A stretch of 64,000 nucleotides of DNA from CAYQUC01 sp964514215 (lineage in GTDB: Bacteria; Pseudomonadota; Gammaproteobacteria; UBA6429; Thiohalophilaceae). A program made the position numbers and the translations under genes. Where the stretch lies: NCBI GenBank assembly GCA_964514215.1, contig CAZEPW010000007.1:31362-95361 (forward strand). Reading direction: 5' to 3'. This document shows, one piece after another, positions 42,859 through 52,925 of the stretch. The notes under the pieces were generated by a model. That model ran no database searches. It was not told the origin of the DNA and saw nothing but the letters and a program-made list of their open reading frames with translations. Each line of letters begins with the position of its first letter. The first letter of the stretch is position 1.

Positions 42859-45177
42859 TTAATCAACATTATCATTTGATAGCTCTAAATCAATGTAAAA
42901 AGTACTTCCTTCATTCACTATACTTTCAACACCAATTGCCCCCCCCATCAACTCCATTAAATGTTTAGTGATGACAAGGCCAATCCCCGTCCCCTCAACA
43001 TTGTTTATCGCATCTAGTCGTTCAAAAGAAGTAAATAACTTTTCTATATCTTGCTCACTTAATCCTGCCCCATTATCTGTAATTCGTATGCGAATTCTAT
43101 TATTATCCAGAAGTTCGCTATCTATAATTATTTTTCCGTGTTCATGGTTATATTTAACCGCGTTTGATAATATATTTAAAATAACTTGTTTTAATCGAAT
43201 AACATCAGCAATTACAATATAATTTTTATCAGCAATATTATCTATTAATTCAATGTCTTTATATAGAGCCGCATTTGTAACTAAAGATAAACTTTGATTA
43301 ATAACATCACTCACACAAACATCCTGCATTGTAATCTCTAATTTACCTGATTCGATTTTTGCTAAATCTAATACTTCATTAATTAGTTTTAACAAATGAT
43401 CTCCTGCCGCTAAAATTTCATTTAAGTTATCCTTCTGCCCCTCATCAAGTTTGTCAGAATCTAATTGAATGATTTGTGCAAAACCCAAAATTGCATTCAA
43501 GGGTGTACGTAATTCATGGCTCATTCTAGACAAAAACTCTGATTTTGCATCATTAGCATGTTGGGCTTGTTCTAGTGCAGTCACCAATTCATTTGTCCTA
43601 ATATCAACCAAGTATTCTAACTGTACTTGATGTTCCTTAGTATCTTGAGTAGCCATTTCCCGTTCTAATTCTAATGACATTTTGGCAGCAAACAAATCGA
43701 GCACCGGATCCATCCATGACTCAAACTTGAGTTGATGTATATCCAAAACAGCCAAAATCCCTATCACTTCTCCCGAAGACGATGTTAATTGAGAGCCAAA
43801 ATAACTTTCAGCTTGCATATCTATTATCAGTGGGTCATTTGGATACAACTTAATAACATCTGAAACTATAAATTTTCTTTTCTTATAAAACACCTCTTCG
43901 AAAGCTGTGCCATTTAATAAAAAAGTAGAATTTTCTAAAAACGAATTTACCGATTGAACAGCAAGTGTCTTTACAGACTTCTTATCGGGAAGAATCTCGC
44001 CAATAAAAGCATATTCACAATTAAAAAATTCAATTAAATGTCCAAGAGATTTTGAAATAAACAAATCAAAATGATCTTCCACACTACCAATAGCAAGTGA
44101 CTGTAATACATTCTCTAATCGTTTACGATCAGTGATATCAGTTGCTGCACCAACAAACCCTGTTAATTCATTATATTCATCAAAAATTGAATCCAATTGA
44201 ACATATAACCATGTAATTTTTCCATCATCGCATAAAAATCGAAACTCCGATTTAAACCGTGTAGCATTTCTAATATTCTCATACCAGTCTTTAAATACCC
44301 TATCACGATCATCTGGATGTATAGCAGAAAACCAACCGACACCCAGAGCATCATTGAAACTAATGTCGGCCATTTTGCACCAGCTATCATTAACATAAGT
44401 ACAGTCCCCTTGTTTATCAGCATGAAATACTCCCACAGGGGATACTTTCGCTAATACTTGAAAACGTTTCTCACTTTTTACTAAAGCATTAAATGAATTC
44501 TTAATATTAACTTGCATTTTATTAATAGCATCCACAACTAAATCAAGTTCATCTTTACTATTATTTTCTCGATTTTTACGATTCAAAATTAAACTTTTAT
44601 CAAAATTAATTGTATTTAAACCTTTCGCAAAATTAGCGATATGAACTAAATGACGTGTATTCAATTTATAAAACATAATTAACATGAAAATTGACACTAA
44701 AAATATTTCAATAGCATTAATAATCAGAATAACCCATGATTTTTTGATAAGACGCTGATAAACACTATCTAAACTGACGATAACTGTTAATAAGCCAATA
44801 GTAATTTTTTTATTTCGATAATTATGAATCATAGGATATTCACGAATTACAATATTATTTTTTATTTTTTCACCATAACGAATCAAAATTTTTGACTCAT
44901 CACGCACTTCAATATATTGTACATTTCGTAATTGATACAAACCTTCTGTAACAATCCTTAACTGTTCACTGTTAGACATCCACACACTGTTGATTAATGT
45001 TCGAAGATAAATTTCTTTTATTTGTTGTAAATTGTCATCAATTAATTTCAAATCACTACTATAATTAAACTTAAACTGTATTCCAGTAATTAACAGCGTC
45101 ACCACCGTACTAAATAACATCATGTAAATAATTAAACGACTAACGATACCAAATTTATTGTTAATTATTAAGTTCAT
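42859..45177 (-). CDS. Membrane sensor histidine kinase (PAS-GAF-HisKA-HATPase)
   Basis: A 772-residue kinase with two membrane helices near 14-32 (LIIYMMLFSTVVTLLITGI) and 147-172, enclosing a periplasmic domain of about 115 residues. In the cytoplasm: PAS (about 240-350, VLAKVSPVGVFHADKQGDCTYVND), GAF (about 365-510, SLGHLIEFFNCEYAFIGEI), HisKA (FLSRMSHELRTPLNAILGF) and HATPase (TDNGAGL, GTGIGLVITKHLMELMGG). No receiver of its own. It lies 4 bp after the hybrid kinase gene and about 190 bp before the Cache-domain kinase gene, so the first two genes of the block probably form one transcript. Confidence 0.88.
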   Translation of the reverse strand: MNLIINNKFGIVSRLIIYMMLFSTVVTLLITGIQFKFNYSSDLKLIDDNLQQIKEIYLRTLINSVWMSNSEQLRIVTEGLYQLRNVQYIEVRDESKILIRYGEKIKNNIVIREYPMIHNYRNKKITIGLLTVIVSLDSVYQRLIKKSWVILIINAIEIFLVSIFMLIMFYKLNTRHLVHIANFAKGLNTINFDKSLILNRKNRENNSKDELDLVVDAINKMQVNIKNSFNALVKSEKRFQVLAKVSPVGVFHADKQGDCTYVNDSWCKMADISFNDALGVGWFSAIHPDDRDRVFKDWYENIRNATRFKSEFRFLCDDGKITWLYVQLDSIFDEYNELTGFVGAATDITDRKRLENVLQSLAIGSVEDHFDLFISKSLGHLIEFFNCEYAFIGEILPDKKSVKTLAVQSVNSFLENSTFLLNGTAFEEVFYKKRKFIVSDVIKLYPNDPLIIDMQAESYFGSQLTSSSGEVIGILAVLDIHQLKFESWMDPVLDLFAAKMSLELEREMATQDTKEHQVQLEYLVDIRTNELVTALEQAQHANDAKSEFLSRMSHELRTPLNAILGFAQIIQLDSDKLDEGQKDNLNEILAAGDHLLKLINEVLDLAKIESGKLEITMQDVCVSDVINQSLSLVTNAALYKDIELIDNIADKNYIVIADVIRLKQVILNILSNAVKYNHEHGKIIIDSELLDNNRIRIRITDNGAGLSEQDIEKLFTSFERLDAINNVEGTGIGLVITKHLMELMGGAIGVESIVNEGSTFYIDLELSNDNVD

Positions 45178-45181
45178 AAAT

Positions 45182-48100
45182 TTAAATTAATTTTGATAAT
45201 AAGTTATCAACTACTTTTAGCAATATAGAAACATTAATTGGTTTTGTTAAATAATCATAAAATCCTGCATCCAACCCTTGTTTAATATCAGATTCCATCG
45301 CATTTGCACTAATCGCAACAACCGGTATTTTATTTGTTGCTGAATTTTTCTTCAAACGTTTAAGGACCTCAAAACCATCTATTACAGGAAGGTTTATATC
45401 CAACAAAATTAAGTCTGGGCAACTATTAATTGCAATATCCAAACCACTCAATGGCTCCTGAGCACTTAACATTTTCATATTGGGTAAACGATTTAATAAT
45501 TGAAACACCAATCTTAAATTAGCAGGATTATCTTCAATATAAAGAACAGTATATTTACGATCGCTCTTTGCAATCGCCTGATTGCTTAATATGTCTGGCG
45601 CATGAGGAATCGTTTCATATTCTAATACAACATTATCTCTCGGAAAATCAACCCAAAAGGTACTGCCCTTACCTAATTTACTTTTTACACCAATACTACC
45701 CCCCATACGCTCAGTGAAACTTTTAGTAATGTATAACCCTATGCCGGCACCTTCTTTATCAGAATTCTCAGCTCCCAAACGTTCAAATGGAACAAACAAC
45801 TTTAATTGATGCTCATCACTAATGCCATCACCACTATCAACAATGCTAATTTTTATTCTATCATTTAAGTGTTCACATCTAATTTCTATTATTCCGTTAT
45901 TAATGTTATATTTTACAGCATTACTCAGTAAGTTTAATAATACTTGCTTTAACCGAACATGATCTGCTAACACCGCTTGATTTTTTTCTTGCATTTGCTC
46001 TAATGAAATTTTAGAACCATCTAAAAATAGACTAATATCAATATTTTTTTCTTGAGCTTGCGGTATTATCAATTGAATCGACTCTGATACAACATCGCTT
46101 AACATAATAGATTCAATTGATAGTTTCAGTTGACCAGATTCAATTTTAGCCAAATCTAATATTTCGTTAATAAGCTCAAGAAGGTGAGCTGCTGCATTCA
46201 TTATTTCATCAACATTTTCCTGTTGTGAAGACGCCAAGGGATGATCACTATCCATTGACAGCAGTTGCCCAAAGCCCATAATGGCATTCATGGGCGTACG
46301 TAGTTCGTGGCTCATACTCGATAAAAACTGGGATTTTGTTCGATTTGCAGTTTCGGCTTGCTCTTTAGCATTAATTAATTCATTTTCAAACTTTAAACGA
46401 TTTGAAATATTTTGAAAGATAGTTACAACACCAATAAGCTCTGAATTTTTTAATATTGGTGTGCTAGTATATTCGACTGGAATACGACTGCCGTCTTTAT
46501 GCCAAAAATATTCATCACGTACATTACGAATTTTACCATCAGTTAATGCCGCATAGGTGGGACATTCCTGATGAGGATAAAAATTTCCATCTGAATACGA
46601 ATGATGGATTAGTGGATGTACTTGATTTCCAATAACTTCCTCAGGAGTAAATCCCAACATATCACAAAAAACAGGATTGACGAAAGTGGCGTTACCCTTT
46701 AAATCAATACCAAATATACCCTCCCCAACAGATTCCAATAACAATCGATTACGCTCTTCTGTTTCATTCAAATTTATTTGCGCGTATTTTCGTATTGTTA
46801 TATCCTGCACTACCCCGAGCATGTGCAATGCATCAGCGTCAACATCACATCGGACAACATCACCACTTTCATGTAACCAATGCACACTACCATCAGGCCA
46901 AATAACACGATGCTCTATGTTAAAATTTTCACCATATTCAATACAATCATTAATTGCTTTCACTGCATAATCACGATCCTCTGGATGAATTGCATTAATA
47001 AAATTATTATATGTAATTTTTACTTTGGCTTTGTCATATCCAAATAATGTCCAAATTCGCTCAGACCAATAAAATGCTCCCGTTATAATATCCCAATCCC
47101 AGGTGCCAATATTAGCAAATAATTGACTTTGTATTAATCGATCTTCACTCTGACGTAATGGTGTAATATCAGTGCGAGCAGATACATATTTATAAGGTTT
47201 ACCTTTTTCATCTAAAAAAGGAACAATAGTAGCTTCAACCCAATATTCATTACCATCTTTCTTTCGATTACATATTTCTCCGTGCCATATTTTTCCATTA
47301 GAAATAGTTTTCCACATATCGTCATAAAATAAACTTGGATGTTTTCCTGATTTTAAAATACGATGGTTATTGCCAAGTAACTCATAGCGGTTATAGCCGC
47401 TAATTTTACAAAATTTATCATTAACAGTTATTATTTTTCCTGCTACATCTGTCGTACTAACGATATCATGTTGATTCATTGTCGCTATTTGAAAATGTAC
47501 TTCTCTTACTGATGCTTCTAAATCATAATTCAACTTATTTGTTAATCTTGCGCGTTTAGCACGTATTTGCACAGCTGAAATTAAATGCTGCGCAGTTACT
47601 GGTTTCACCAAAAAATCATCACCACCATAACTCATAGCATCTAACTGAAGCTCTAAACTTGACTCATTAGATAAAAACATAATTGGTGTTAATGCCCAAA
47701 AATCATCTTGACGAATTACCGTGGCTAACTCAGGCCCACTGCATTCAGGCATATATACGTCTAAAACAATAATATCGGGTTTAAACTCAATCAATTTATC
47801 CAAACACTTTAAAGGATTTGATAATATATCAACCTCCATCCCTGAACTAATTAACACTGTTTTATAAAAACTTAATAATGCCTCATCATCATCAACAATT
47901 AATATTTTATAGGGCTTTAATTCACTTTCATTAACTATCACATCAAGCGTATTAACCAATTTATTTATGTCTAAAGGTTTGCTAAAATAACGATGGGCTC
48001 CCAATCTAGCTGCTTCTAAGCGTGCCTGCATGCCATCAAACGCAGATATGAAGATAACTGGTGGTAAAATTTTCTTAGCTAGTTTAAATTTATTAATAAC

Positions 48101-48694
48101 TTCTATACCAGTATCATTACTTCCCTCAAAAAAAATATCCATAATAATAACTTCTGGCGTAGCGTTATCGTAATTACTTTCAAATTCACTCAAATTTTTA
48201 AAATGTCTAACACGGTATCCTGAATCGTCTAATTTCAAACAAAGTTCAACTGCTAATAATTCATCGTCTTCAACTAGATAAATTAAATTATTATTATTTG
48301 ATTTATTATTAGTATTGTCAGGCTCATCCATTGCAGCAACACGTGATATATCTGTCGGTCGCCAATCATCAACCGCTTGTCTCAGCTGTAAAATCAAGCC
48401 ATTAACAGTTTGATTATTAATACAATCTTTATTTGAATTTTTGATAAAATCAAAGAATAGTCGCTCTAACTCTTTAGACGCTGAACTAACTGCAAACGCA
48501 CCATAAGTTCCAGCCGTGCCTGCAATACTATGGAATATACGATGTAACTCAGATAGTAGTTTTTTATTCGAATCTTTTTCAGCTGATTTCCACAATTTTT
48601 CTATGCCGTTAATTTTAAACAATAGCTGTTCATAGAATAAATTTTGCAATTCTGCTAACTTAGTAACCACATCAGTTTTATTCGAATCTGACAT
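45182..48694 (-). CDS. Hybrid sensor kinase Hpt-REC-REC-PAS-PAS-PAS-HisKA-HATPase-REC
   Basis: At 1170 residues it is the largest protein here and has an unusual order. Residues about 1-110 resemble an Hpt domain with the phospho-His in HRIFHSIAGTAGTYG. Two receivers follow (about 135-255, LIYLVEDDELLAVELCLKL, acceptor Asp in IIMDIFFE; about 260-380, KILIVDDDEALLSFYKT, acceptor Asp in IVLDVYMP), then three PAS domains (about 400-780), HisKA (FLSSMSHELRTPMNAIMGFGQ), HATPase (DSGDGI, GAGIGLYI) and a C-terminal receiver (LYIEDNPANLRLVFQLL, acceptor in LLDINLP). No membrane helix is seen, so it is cytoplasmic. Hpt and REC modules in one chain suggest a self-contained phosphorelay. First gene of the sensory block. 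Confidence 0.88.
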   Translation of the reverse strand: MSDSNKTDVVTKLAELQNLFYEQLLFKINGIEKLWKSAEKDSNKKLLSELHRIFHSIAGTAGTYGAFAVSSASKELERLFFDFIKNSNKDCINNQTVNGLILQLRQAVDDWRPTDISRVAAMDEPDNTNNKSNNNNLIYLVEDDELLAVELCLKLDDSGYRVRHFKNLSEFESNYDNATPEVIIMDIFFEGSNDTGIEVINKFKLAKKILPPVIFISAFDGMQARLEAARLGAHRYFSKPLDINKLVNTLDVIVNESELKPYKILIVDDDEALLSFYKTVLISSGMEVDILSNPLKCLDKLIEFKPDIIVLDVYMPECSGPELATVIRQDDFWALTPIMFLSNESSLELQLDAMSYGGDDFLVKPVTAQHLISAVQIRAKRARLTNKLNYDLEASVREVHFQIATMNQHDIVSTTDVAGKIITVNDKFCKISGYNRYELLGNNHRILKSGKHPSLFYDDMWKTISNGKIWHGEICNRKKDGNEYWVEATIVPFLDEKGKPYKYVSARTDITPLRQSEDRLIQSQLFANIGTWDWDIITGAFYWSERIWTLFGYDKAKVKITYNNFINAIHPEDRDYAVKAINDCIEYGENFNIEHRVIWPDGSVHWLHESGDVVRCDVDADALHMLGVVQDITIRKYAQINLNETEERNRLLLESVGEGIFGIDLKGNATFVNPVFCDMLGFTPEEVIGNQVHPLIHHSYSDGNFYPHQECPTYAALTDGKIRNVRDEYFWHKDGSRIPVEYTSTPILKNSELIGVVTIFQNISNRLKFENELINAKEQAETANRTKSQFLSSMSHELRTPMNAIMGFGQLLSMDSDHPLASSQQENVDEIMNAAAHLLELINEILDLAKIESGQLKLSIESIMLSDVVSESIQLIIPQAQEKNIDISLFLDGSKISLEQMQEKNQAVLADHVRLKQVLLNLLSNAVKYNINNGIIEIRCEHLNDRIKISIVDSGDGISDEHQLKLFVPFERLGAENSDKEGAGIGLYITKSFTERMGGSIGVKSKLGKGSTFWVDFPRDNVVLEYETIPHAPDILSNQAIAKSDRKYTVLYIEDNPANLRLVFQLLNRLPNMKMLSAQEPLSGLDIAINSCPDLILLDINLPVIDGFEVLKRLKKNSATNKIPVVAISANAMESDIKQGLDAGFYDYLTKPINVSILLKVVDNLLSKLI

Positions 48695-48907
48695 TGATGT
48701 TGCTCATTCTTACAAGGTATGACTATCTTATATCGACATACGCACATAAAACTTTGATCACAACAATTTCAAACAATAACTCTAATTATTATACAATATT
48801 GTTTTATTTAAGACATAAACCTTACTTAATCACAGTAATACAACAATTAGCAAATTACTTCAGAGAGCTGCAATAAAAAATAAACAGAACATCAAAAATT
48901 ATTAACA

Positions 48908-50473
48908 TTATCCATTTATAGCATCGAGTAATAACACCAGTTTTTCAGCTTCAGAATCTCCAACTTTTGCAATTTCTGTCTCTAGTAGTTTAATTGCGCT
49001 CAACTTTCTATCTAAGTGCTGATACAACAAACTGGCTTCTAAAATTACACACTGGACACAAGAATGGCTAACTTTGTAACGTGCTTTATAATTAGTAATC
49101 AAATAAAACGCTAATACATAACGTTTATGATTAGTTGCTTCTTGAGCCAACATTAATACCTTGGATGAATCTGGTAATAAAAACAATTTATCATCTTTAA
49201 CGCATTTATTTATAATTTGAAATGCCGATCCAATTTTGTTCATATCAAGGTATAAGTTTATCAACAATCGACCAGCACAAAAATAACTGCGCTTTTTACG
49301 CCAATCGCCAATGTCTTTAAATAACTCTTCAAATATTTCAGGGCTTTTCGCATTTAAGTCATAATTCTGAAGCAATAACATCATGGCTTCACTAGAGTTG
49401 CCCGTTTGAATAAATTTGTGTAATTTGTCCTTATATACCTGCCAATTTTTACTTGATTCAGATTCTCTAAATTCACTTTGAATTCGACCTTGATCTGCCA
49501 TGGATGAACTCATTCGACTACCTGAATCTTCTCTACGGGCTCGTGTATTTTCAATTTCATCATCTAATTCTTCTTGAATATCTTCACGTCTAGCCTTAAA
49601 CCAAATTCGAGCAATAACATATCCCGAAAATCCACCTGAAACATGTGCTAAAAAATTTACCCCACCATTATCAGTTCTTGAAAATAACTCATAGATATCC
49701 CACCCAATAAACCAAATTGCCAACGCCCAGACAGGAATAAATAATCGCCTAATATAGAATAAAAACCAAAATAATGTGTGTACTCGAGCCTTTGGCATCA
49801 TGTAAGCTGAAAAACCAATCATACCCATGACCACACCAGATAATCCCAATGTTGGAATTTTCGAGCCATCATAAATGGATACCAGTGAATATAAAACACC
49901 AGTGATTAGCCCAATAGCAACAAAAATACCGATAAATTTTAATTTGCTAGCCACGATAATTTCTAATGCTGGCGTAAAAGCGAAGAAAAAGATTAAATTA
50001 AAAATAATATGAGGCCAATCAGCATGAGATAATGTGGCTGTTAGCATTTTTATCGGGTTAAACGTAAAAGGATAATACATTAAATTCACGTCTAAGTTTC
50101 TAGGTGCACCACGATATAAAAATTCATTATAGTGTTGCAAGTCATACTCAATGTGTTTTTTTAGAGTTTCTTTGGTTTCATCTGATCTATAATTATCCAG
50201 ATAAAAACGTTGCCAATTTTTTATATCGTATTGATTATGCATAACACGTAGCGTTAAACTGCAATAAGACAAATCAAATACCATTTGATCATACTTTGAA
50301 GCATAATCATCACTATCTTTAATCGAAAAACAATATTCAGAAACGGCTTTATTAATATCTGCTCGATTCATCAATTGCAGCAGAAAAATGCCGACACAAA
50401 GAAGAATTATCGAAAATGTCACGTAAGGAATACGATCTAAACGCAGTGCCGTACTATAGGGAAGAATTAGCAT
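48908..50473 (-). CDS. Rhomboid family intramembrane serine protease, extended
   Basis: A 521-residue membrane protein. One helix near 18-37, then a periplasmic or cytosolic insert, then the rhomboid core (about 140-300) with HADWPHIIFNLIFFFAF, the catalytic Ser in GLSGVVMGMIGF and the catalytic His in LAHVSGGFSGYVIA. These are the serine-histidine dyad of active rhomboids. A basic/acidic linker (about 305-345) leads to a helical, repeat-like C-terminal region (about 350-521). The extra C-terminal domain is longer than in GlpG. Substrates are unknown. Confidence 0.87.
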   Translation of the reverse strand: MLILPYSTALRLDRIPYVTFSIILLCVGIFLLQLMNRADINKAVSEYCFSIKDSDDYASKYDQMVFDLSYCSLTLRVMHNQYDIKNWQRFYLDNYRSDETKETLKKHIEYDLQHYNEFLYRGAPRNLDVNLMYYPFTFNPIKMLTATLSHADWPHIIFNLIFFFAFTPALEIIVASKLKFIGIFVAIGLITGVLYSLVSIYDGSKIPTLGLSGVVMGMIGFSAYMMPKARVHTLFWFLFYIRRLFIPVWALAIWFIGWDIYELFSRTDNGGVNFLAHVSGGFSGYVIARIWFKARREDIQEELDDEIENTRARREDSGSRMSSSMADQGRIQSEFRESESSKNWQVYKDKLHKFIQTGNSSEAMMLLLQNYDLNAKSPEIFEELFKDIGDWRKKRSYFCAGRLLINLYLDMNKIGSAFQIINKCVKDDKLFLLPDSSKVLMLAQEATNHKRYVLAFYLITNYKARYKVSHSCVQCVILEASLLYQHLDRKLSAIKLLETEIAKVGDSEAEKLVLLLDAING

Positions 50474-50528
50474 TACGGTGCCTTTAATTTAAAAAACTCT
50501 AATATTAATAAATATCTTACTATTAGAA

Positions 50529-51050
50529 TTAAATCTCGACCTTCAAATTATTATTAATATCGCGACTCGCACGAATTAGCTCAACACTATCGTAATTTTG
50601 AGTCGATTTAGCCAACCTATCATAAAGCACCACATTAACTGTTGCAGCAAGGTTCATGCAACCAATGGTTGGCACATAAATTACCGAATCCGCACGATCA
50701 ATTATATTTTGCGTTATTGTGCCATCTTCAGGACCAAAAATATAAAAAGGATTATCTGGATGTTGGTAATTCGGTAATGAAATAGCATTTTCAGCGAACT
50801 CAACGCAAACAATACTCATATTAACGGGTGCGTCGTCAATAAGACAGGATACTTCGGATAATGGAACATTTTTACTGACTTTCCGATGCATATCCGGTAA
50901 ATCAGGATTTCGCATCAACGCTCGTGGGTAGCGTTTACCGGTATAAATAACGCTTTCAACTCTAAAATTACCTGCTGCACGCATAACAGAGCCAACATTA
51001 TCCGGGCTTTTAGGATTTAATAATCCGATACACACTTTTGACTCATTCAT
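50529..51050 (-). CDS. SpoU/TrmH family RNA 2'-O-methyltransferase
   Basis: A 173-residue SPOUT-fold methyltransferase: VCIGLLNPKSPDNVGSVMRAAGNF (motif 1), FYIFGPEDGTI (motif 2) and the C-terminal knot IYVPTIGCMNLAATVNVVLYDRL (motif 3, with NLA instead of the usual LN/NLS). This compact size is like TrmL and related tRNA methylases, but the exact target RNA cannot be told. It starts 138 bp after the AlgP-like gene terminator. Confidence 0.87.
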   Translation of the reverse strand: MNESKVCIGLLNPKSPDNVGSVMRAAGNFRVESVIYTGKRYPRALMRNPDLPDMHRKVSKNVPLSEVSCLIDDAPVNMSIVCVEFAENAISLPNYQHPDNPFYIFGPEDGTITQNIIDRADSVIYVPTIGCMNLAATVNVVLYDRLAKSTQNYDSVELIRASRDINNNLKVEI

Positions 51051-51150
51051 AAGACTATAATTGAAAATTGTACTGCTATTATATGGCTAATTAAGCGAAT
51101 TGAAATTAATAATGAAATTACGATGAATTACTGACTGATATTTGTTAAAT

Positions 51151-51174
51151 ATAGCACCCCTAAAGGGGTGCTAT
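51151..51174 (-). terminator. Hairpin terminator of the AlgP-like gene
   Basis: A perfect 10-bp GC-containing stem (51151-51160 with 51165-51174, loop TAAA) lies 14 bp beyond the stop of the lysine-rich gene on the minus strand. No strong T-run follows on that strand, so efficiency is uncertain, but position and stability fit a terminator. Confidence 0.65.
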
Positions 51175-51187
51175 TAATACGCACTGT

Positions 51188-51685
51188 TTAAGCTGCTTTT
51201 CTACCAATAGATGTGACACTACTAGCTGTGGTTGGTTTTTTTGCTGCTTTTTTCTTTTTAGGCTTAGGTTTAGGTTTATTCAACACTTTATCCGTAGCCG
51301 ATAAAGACTTATTGTAAGCAGCCGTTCGTTTTGCTACTTCTTTAAGAGTTTTTAACTCATCCAATACAGCCGCTTTTTGCGTCAAAATTTTAGCGGCATC
51401 CTTCATAATGGAGGCCAATTCTTTTTCTACTGCTTTTAACGCTTTTTTATTATCAGCAACAGGTGATTTTTTAGCTTTAACAGAAGCATTTTTCTTCTTT
51501 TTAGCTAAAACGGCTTTCTTTTTGCTTAGACGTTTTGCTTCTTTACCAATTTTCTTATTCTCTTTATCAACTAATTCAAGTGATTTTGCTGTGTTAGATG
51601 CGATATTGGCTAAAACTGAAACTGCGCTGTCAACTGCAGTGGCTAAAGCCTCACCTTTTACTACTTTATTTTTTGCTTGTGCCAT
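51188..51685 (-). CDS. Lysine-rich AlgP/histone-H1-like protein
   Basis: A 165-residue very basic protein. About 1-45 are ordinary helix, 46-80 are a Lys-rich run (SKKKAVLAKKKK), 80-135 an acidic/basic helical region (KKALKAVEKELASIMKDAAK) and 135-165 a Pro/Lys tail (KPKPKPKKKKAAKKP). It resembles AlgP/AlgR3-type and H1-like DNA-binding proteins of gammaproteobacteria, thought to compact or regulate DNA. It may also be purely structural. It stands alone with its own terminator. Confidence 0.7.
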   Translation of the reverse strand: MAQAKNKVVKGEALATAVDSAVSVLANIASNTAKSLELVDKENKKIGKEAKRLSKKKAVLAKKKKNASVKAKKSPVADNKKALKAVEKELASIMKDAAKILTQKAAVLDELKTLKEVAKRTAAYNKSLSATDKVLNKPKPKPKKKKAAKKPTTASSVTSIGRKAA

Positions 51686-51818
51686 TGAAACATTCCTTAA
51701 TTTTTAAATAGTCTAATTATAGACAACAAAAAAACAAATTGCATTATTTTAAAATAATGTTGAAAAAATTTATAGTTTACCACCCAAAAATACAAAATCG
51801 ATATAAAGATAATTTAAA

Positions 51819-52655
51819 TTATTTTTCAATTAACCGAATTCCTGCTTTTTCGATAATAATTACTTTTTGCTTATACAATCGGCCAATCGTTTTCTTGAAT
51901 GATGCTTTGCTCATGTTGAATATCTTAGAAATTAACTGTGGATCAGACTTATCATGAACGGCTAAATACCCATTCTCTTGCCTTAATACATTCAAAATCA
52001 AACTTTCACTCTTATCCCGAGTTACTTGCCCACCTTGTAAGCTTAAATCAAGCCGTCCATCAGGTCTCACATATTTAATGAAACCTGATATCGACTGCCC
52101 GAAGCTTAATCGTTGATGCACATCATCTTTATACAACACTCCCCAATGACTATGATTAACGATCGCCTTAAAACCTAGTTCAGTGCTATTTGCGATAATC
52201 AAACTCACCGCTTGTTTTGCTTGAAATTCATGCGGTTTATCATCATCCAAAAATTTATCAATTTTAGATGATGCTGTAATTCGTTCATCAATCTTATCCA
52301 GATACAAATACACCAAATACGATTTCCCAACTTCCATTGGCCGATGCTGTTCCGAAAAAGGTACCATCAAATCCTTATCCAAACCCCAATCTAAAAAGAA
52401 TCCAACCTCAGTTTTAGCCAATACCTTCAAATATGCAAATTCACCAACTTTAGCCTTGGGTTTTTGCGTGGTTGCAATGGGTCGATCCTCTGAATCAAGA
52501 TACAAAAATACCTCAATAGTATCGTCCACAGAAAGCCCTTTTGGTGCATATTTTCGTGGCAATAACACCAATCCAAGCTCACCCGCTTCCAGAAAAAAAC
52601 CAAAATCGGTGTATTTCACTACTTTTAAATAATACGTCTGTCCAACTGAAATCAT
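51819..52655 (-). CDS. S1-like RNA-binding protein of the CvfB family
   Basis: The 278-residue protein matches CvfB/YitL proteins: tandem S1-like OB-fold domains (ISVGQTYYLKVVKYTDFGFFLEAGELGLVLLPRKYAP, then FAYLKVLAKTEVGFFLDWGLDKDLMVPFSEQ, then SLIIANSTELGFKAIVNHSHWGVLYKDD) and a C-terminal winged helix (IFNMSKASFKKTIGRLYKQKVIII). CvfB affects virulence factor expression through RNA in Staphylococcus; the role here is unknown. It lies downstream of hrpB with a 270-bp gap that holds no clear gene. Confidence 0.88.
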   Translation of the reverse strand: MISVGQTYYLKVVKYTDFGFFLEAGELGLVLLPRKYAPKGLSVDDTIEVFLYLDSEDRPIATTQKPKAKVGEFAYLKVLAKTEVGFFLDWGLDKDLMVPFSEQHRPMEVGKSYLVYLYLDKIDERITASSKIDKFLDDDKPHEFQAKQAVSLIIANSTELGFKAIVNHSHWGVLYKDDVHQRLSFGQSISGFIKYVRPDGRLDLSLQGGQVTRDKSESLILNVLRQENGYLAVHDKSDPQLISKIFNMSKASFKKTIGRLYKQKVIIIEKAGIRLIEK

Positions 52656-52925
52656 TTTTATCTCTAATGTAAAATTTTAGAATCTATTATATATGCTGTA
52701 TCAAAATTATATGTCATCTGGGCTACTGATGGAAACCCAAAGTGTCTTCGGATCTTTGTGGCGCAACCAGAAATGTGGTGAGTAATTGATTTGAATTTAA
52801 AGCAACGTCCTGAAGCAAATCGTCGCCCAAAGCTCGGACAACCGTTTAAATATGTAGCGATGGAACTTTTAGAGGTGTAATATTCTATAAATTGTGTATT
52901 TACCAAATATAAATCAGCAATATAT
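52656..52925. other. Gap between cvfB and hrpB, with a possible gene-end fragment on the plus strand
   Basis: No full gene is visible. On the plus strand, after a stop at about 52780, a short frame of about 32 codons reads through KQRPEANRRPKLGQPFKY and VAMELLEV to a TAA near 52880. It looks protein-like but has no ribosome binding site or start codon nearby, so it may be a relic or chance. The overlapping minus-strand open frame (52664-53233) is a shadow of hrpB. Confidence 0.3.

Noticed and set aside
48694..48876. 60-codon plus-strand open frame
   Set aside because: Starts at the kinase start region, low-complexity, no ribosome binding site; AT-rich chance frame in the upstream gap.
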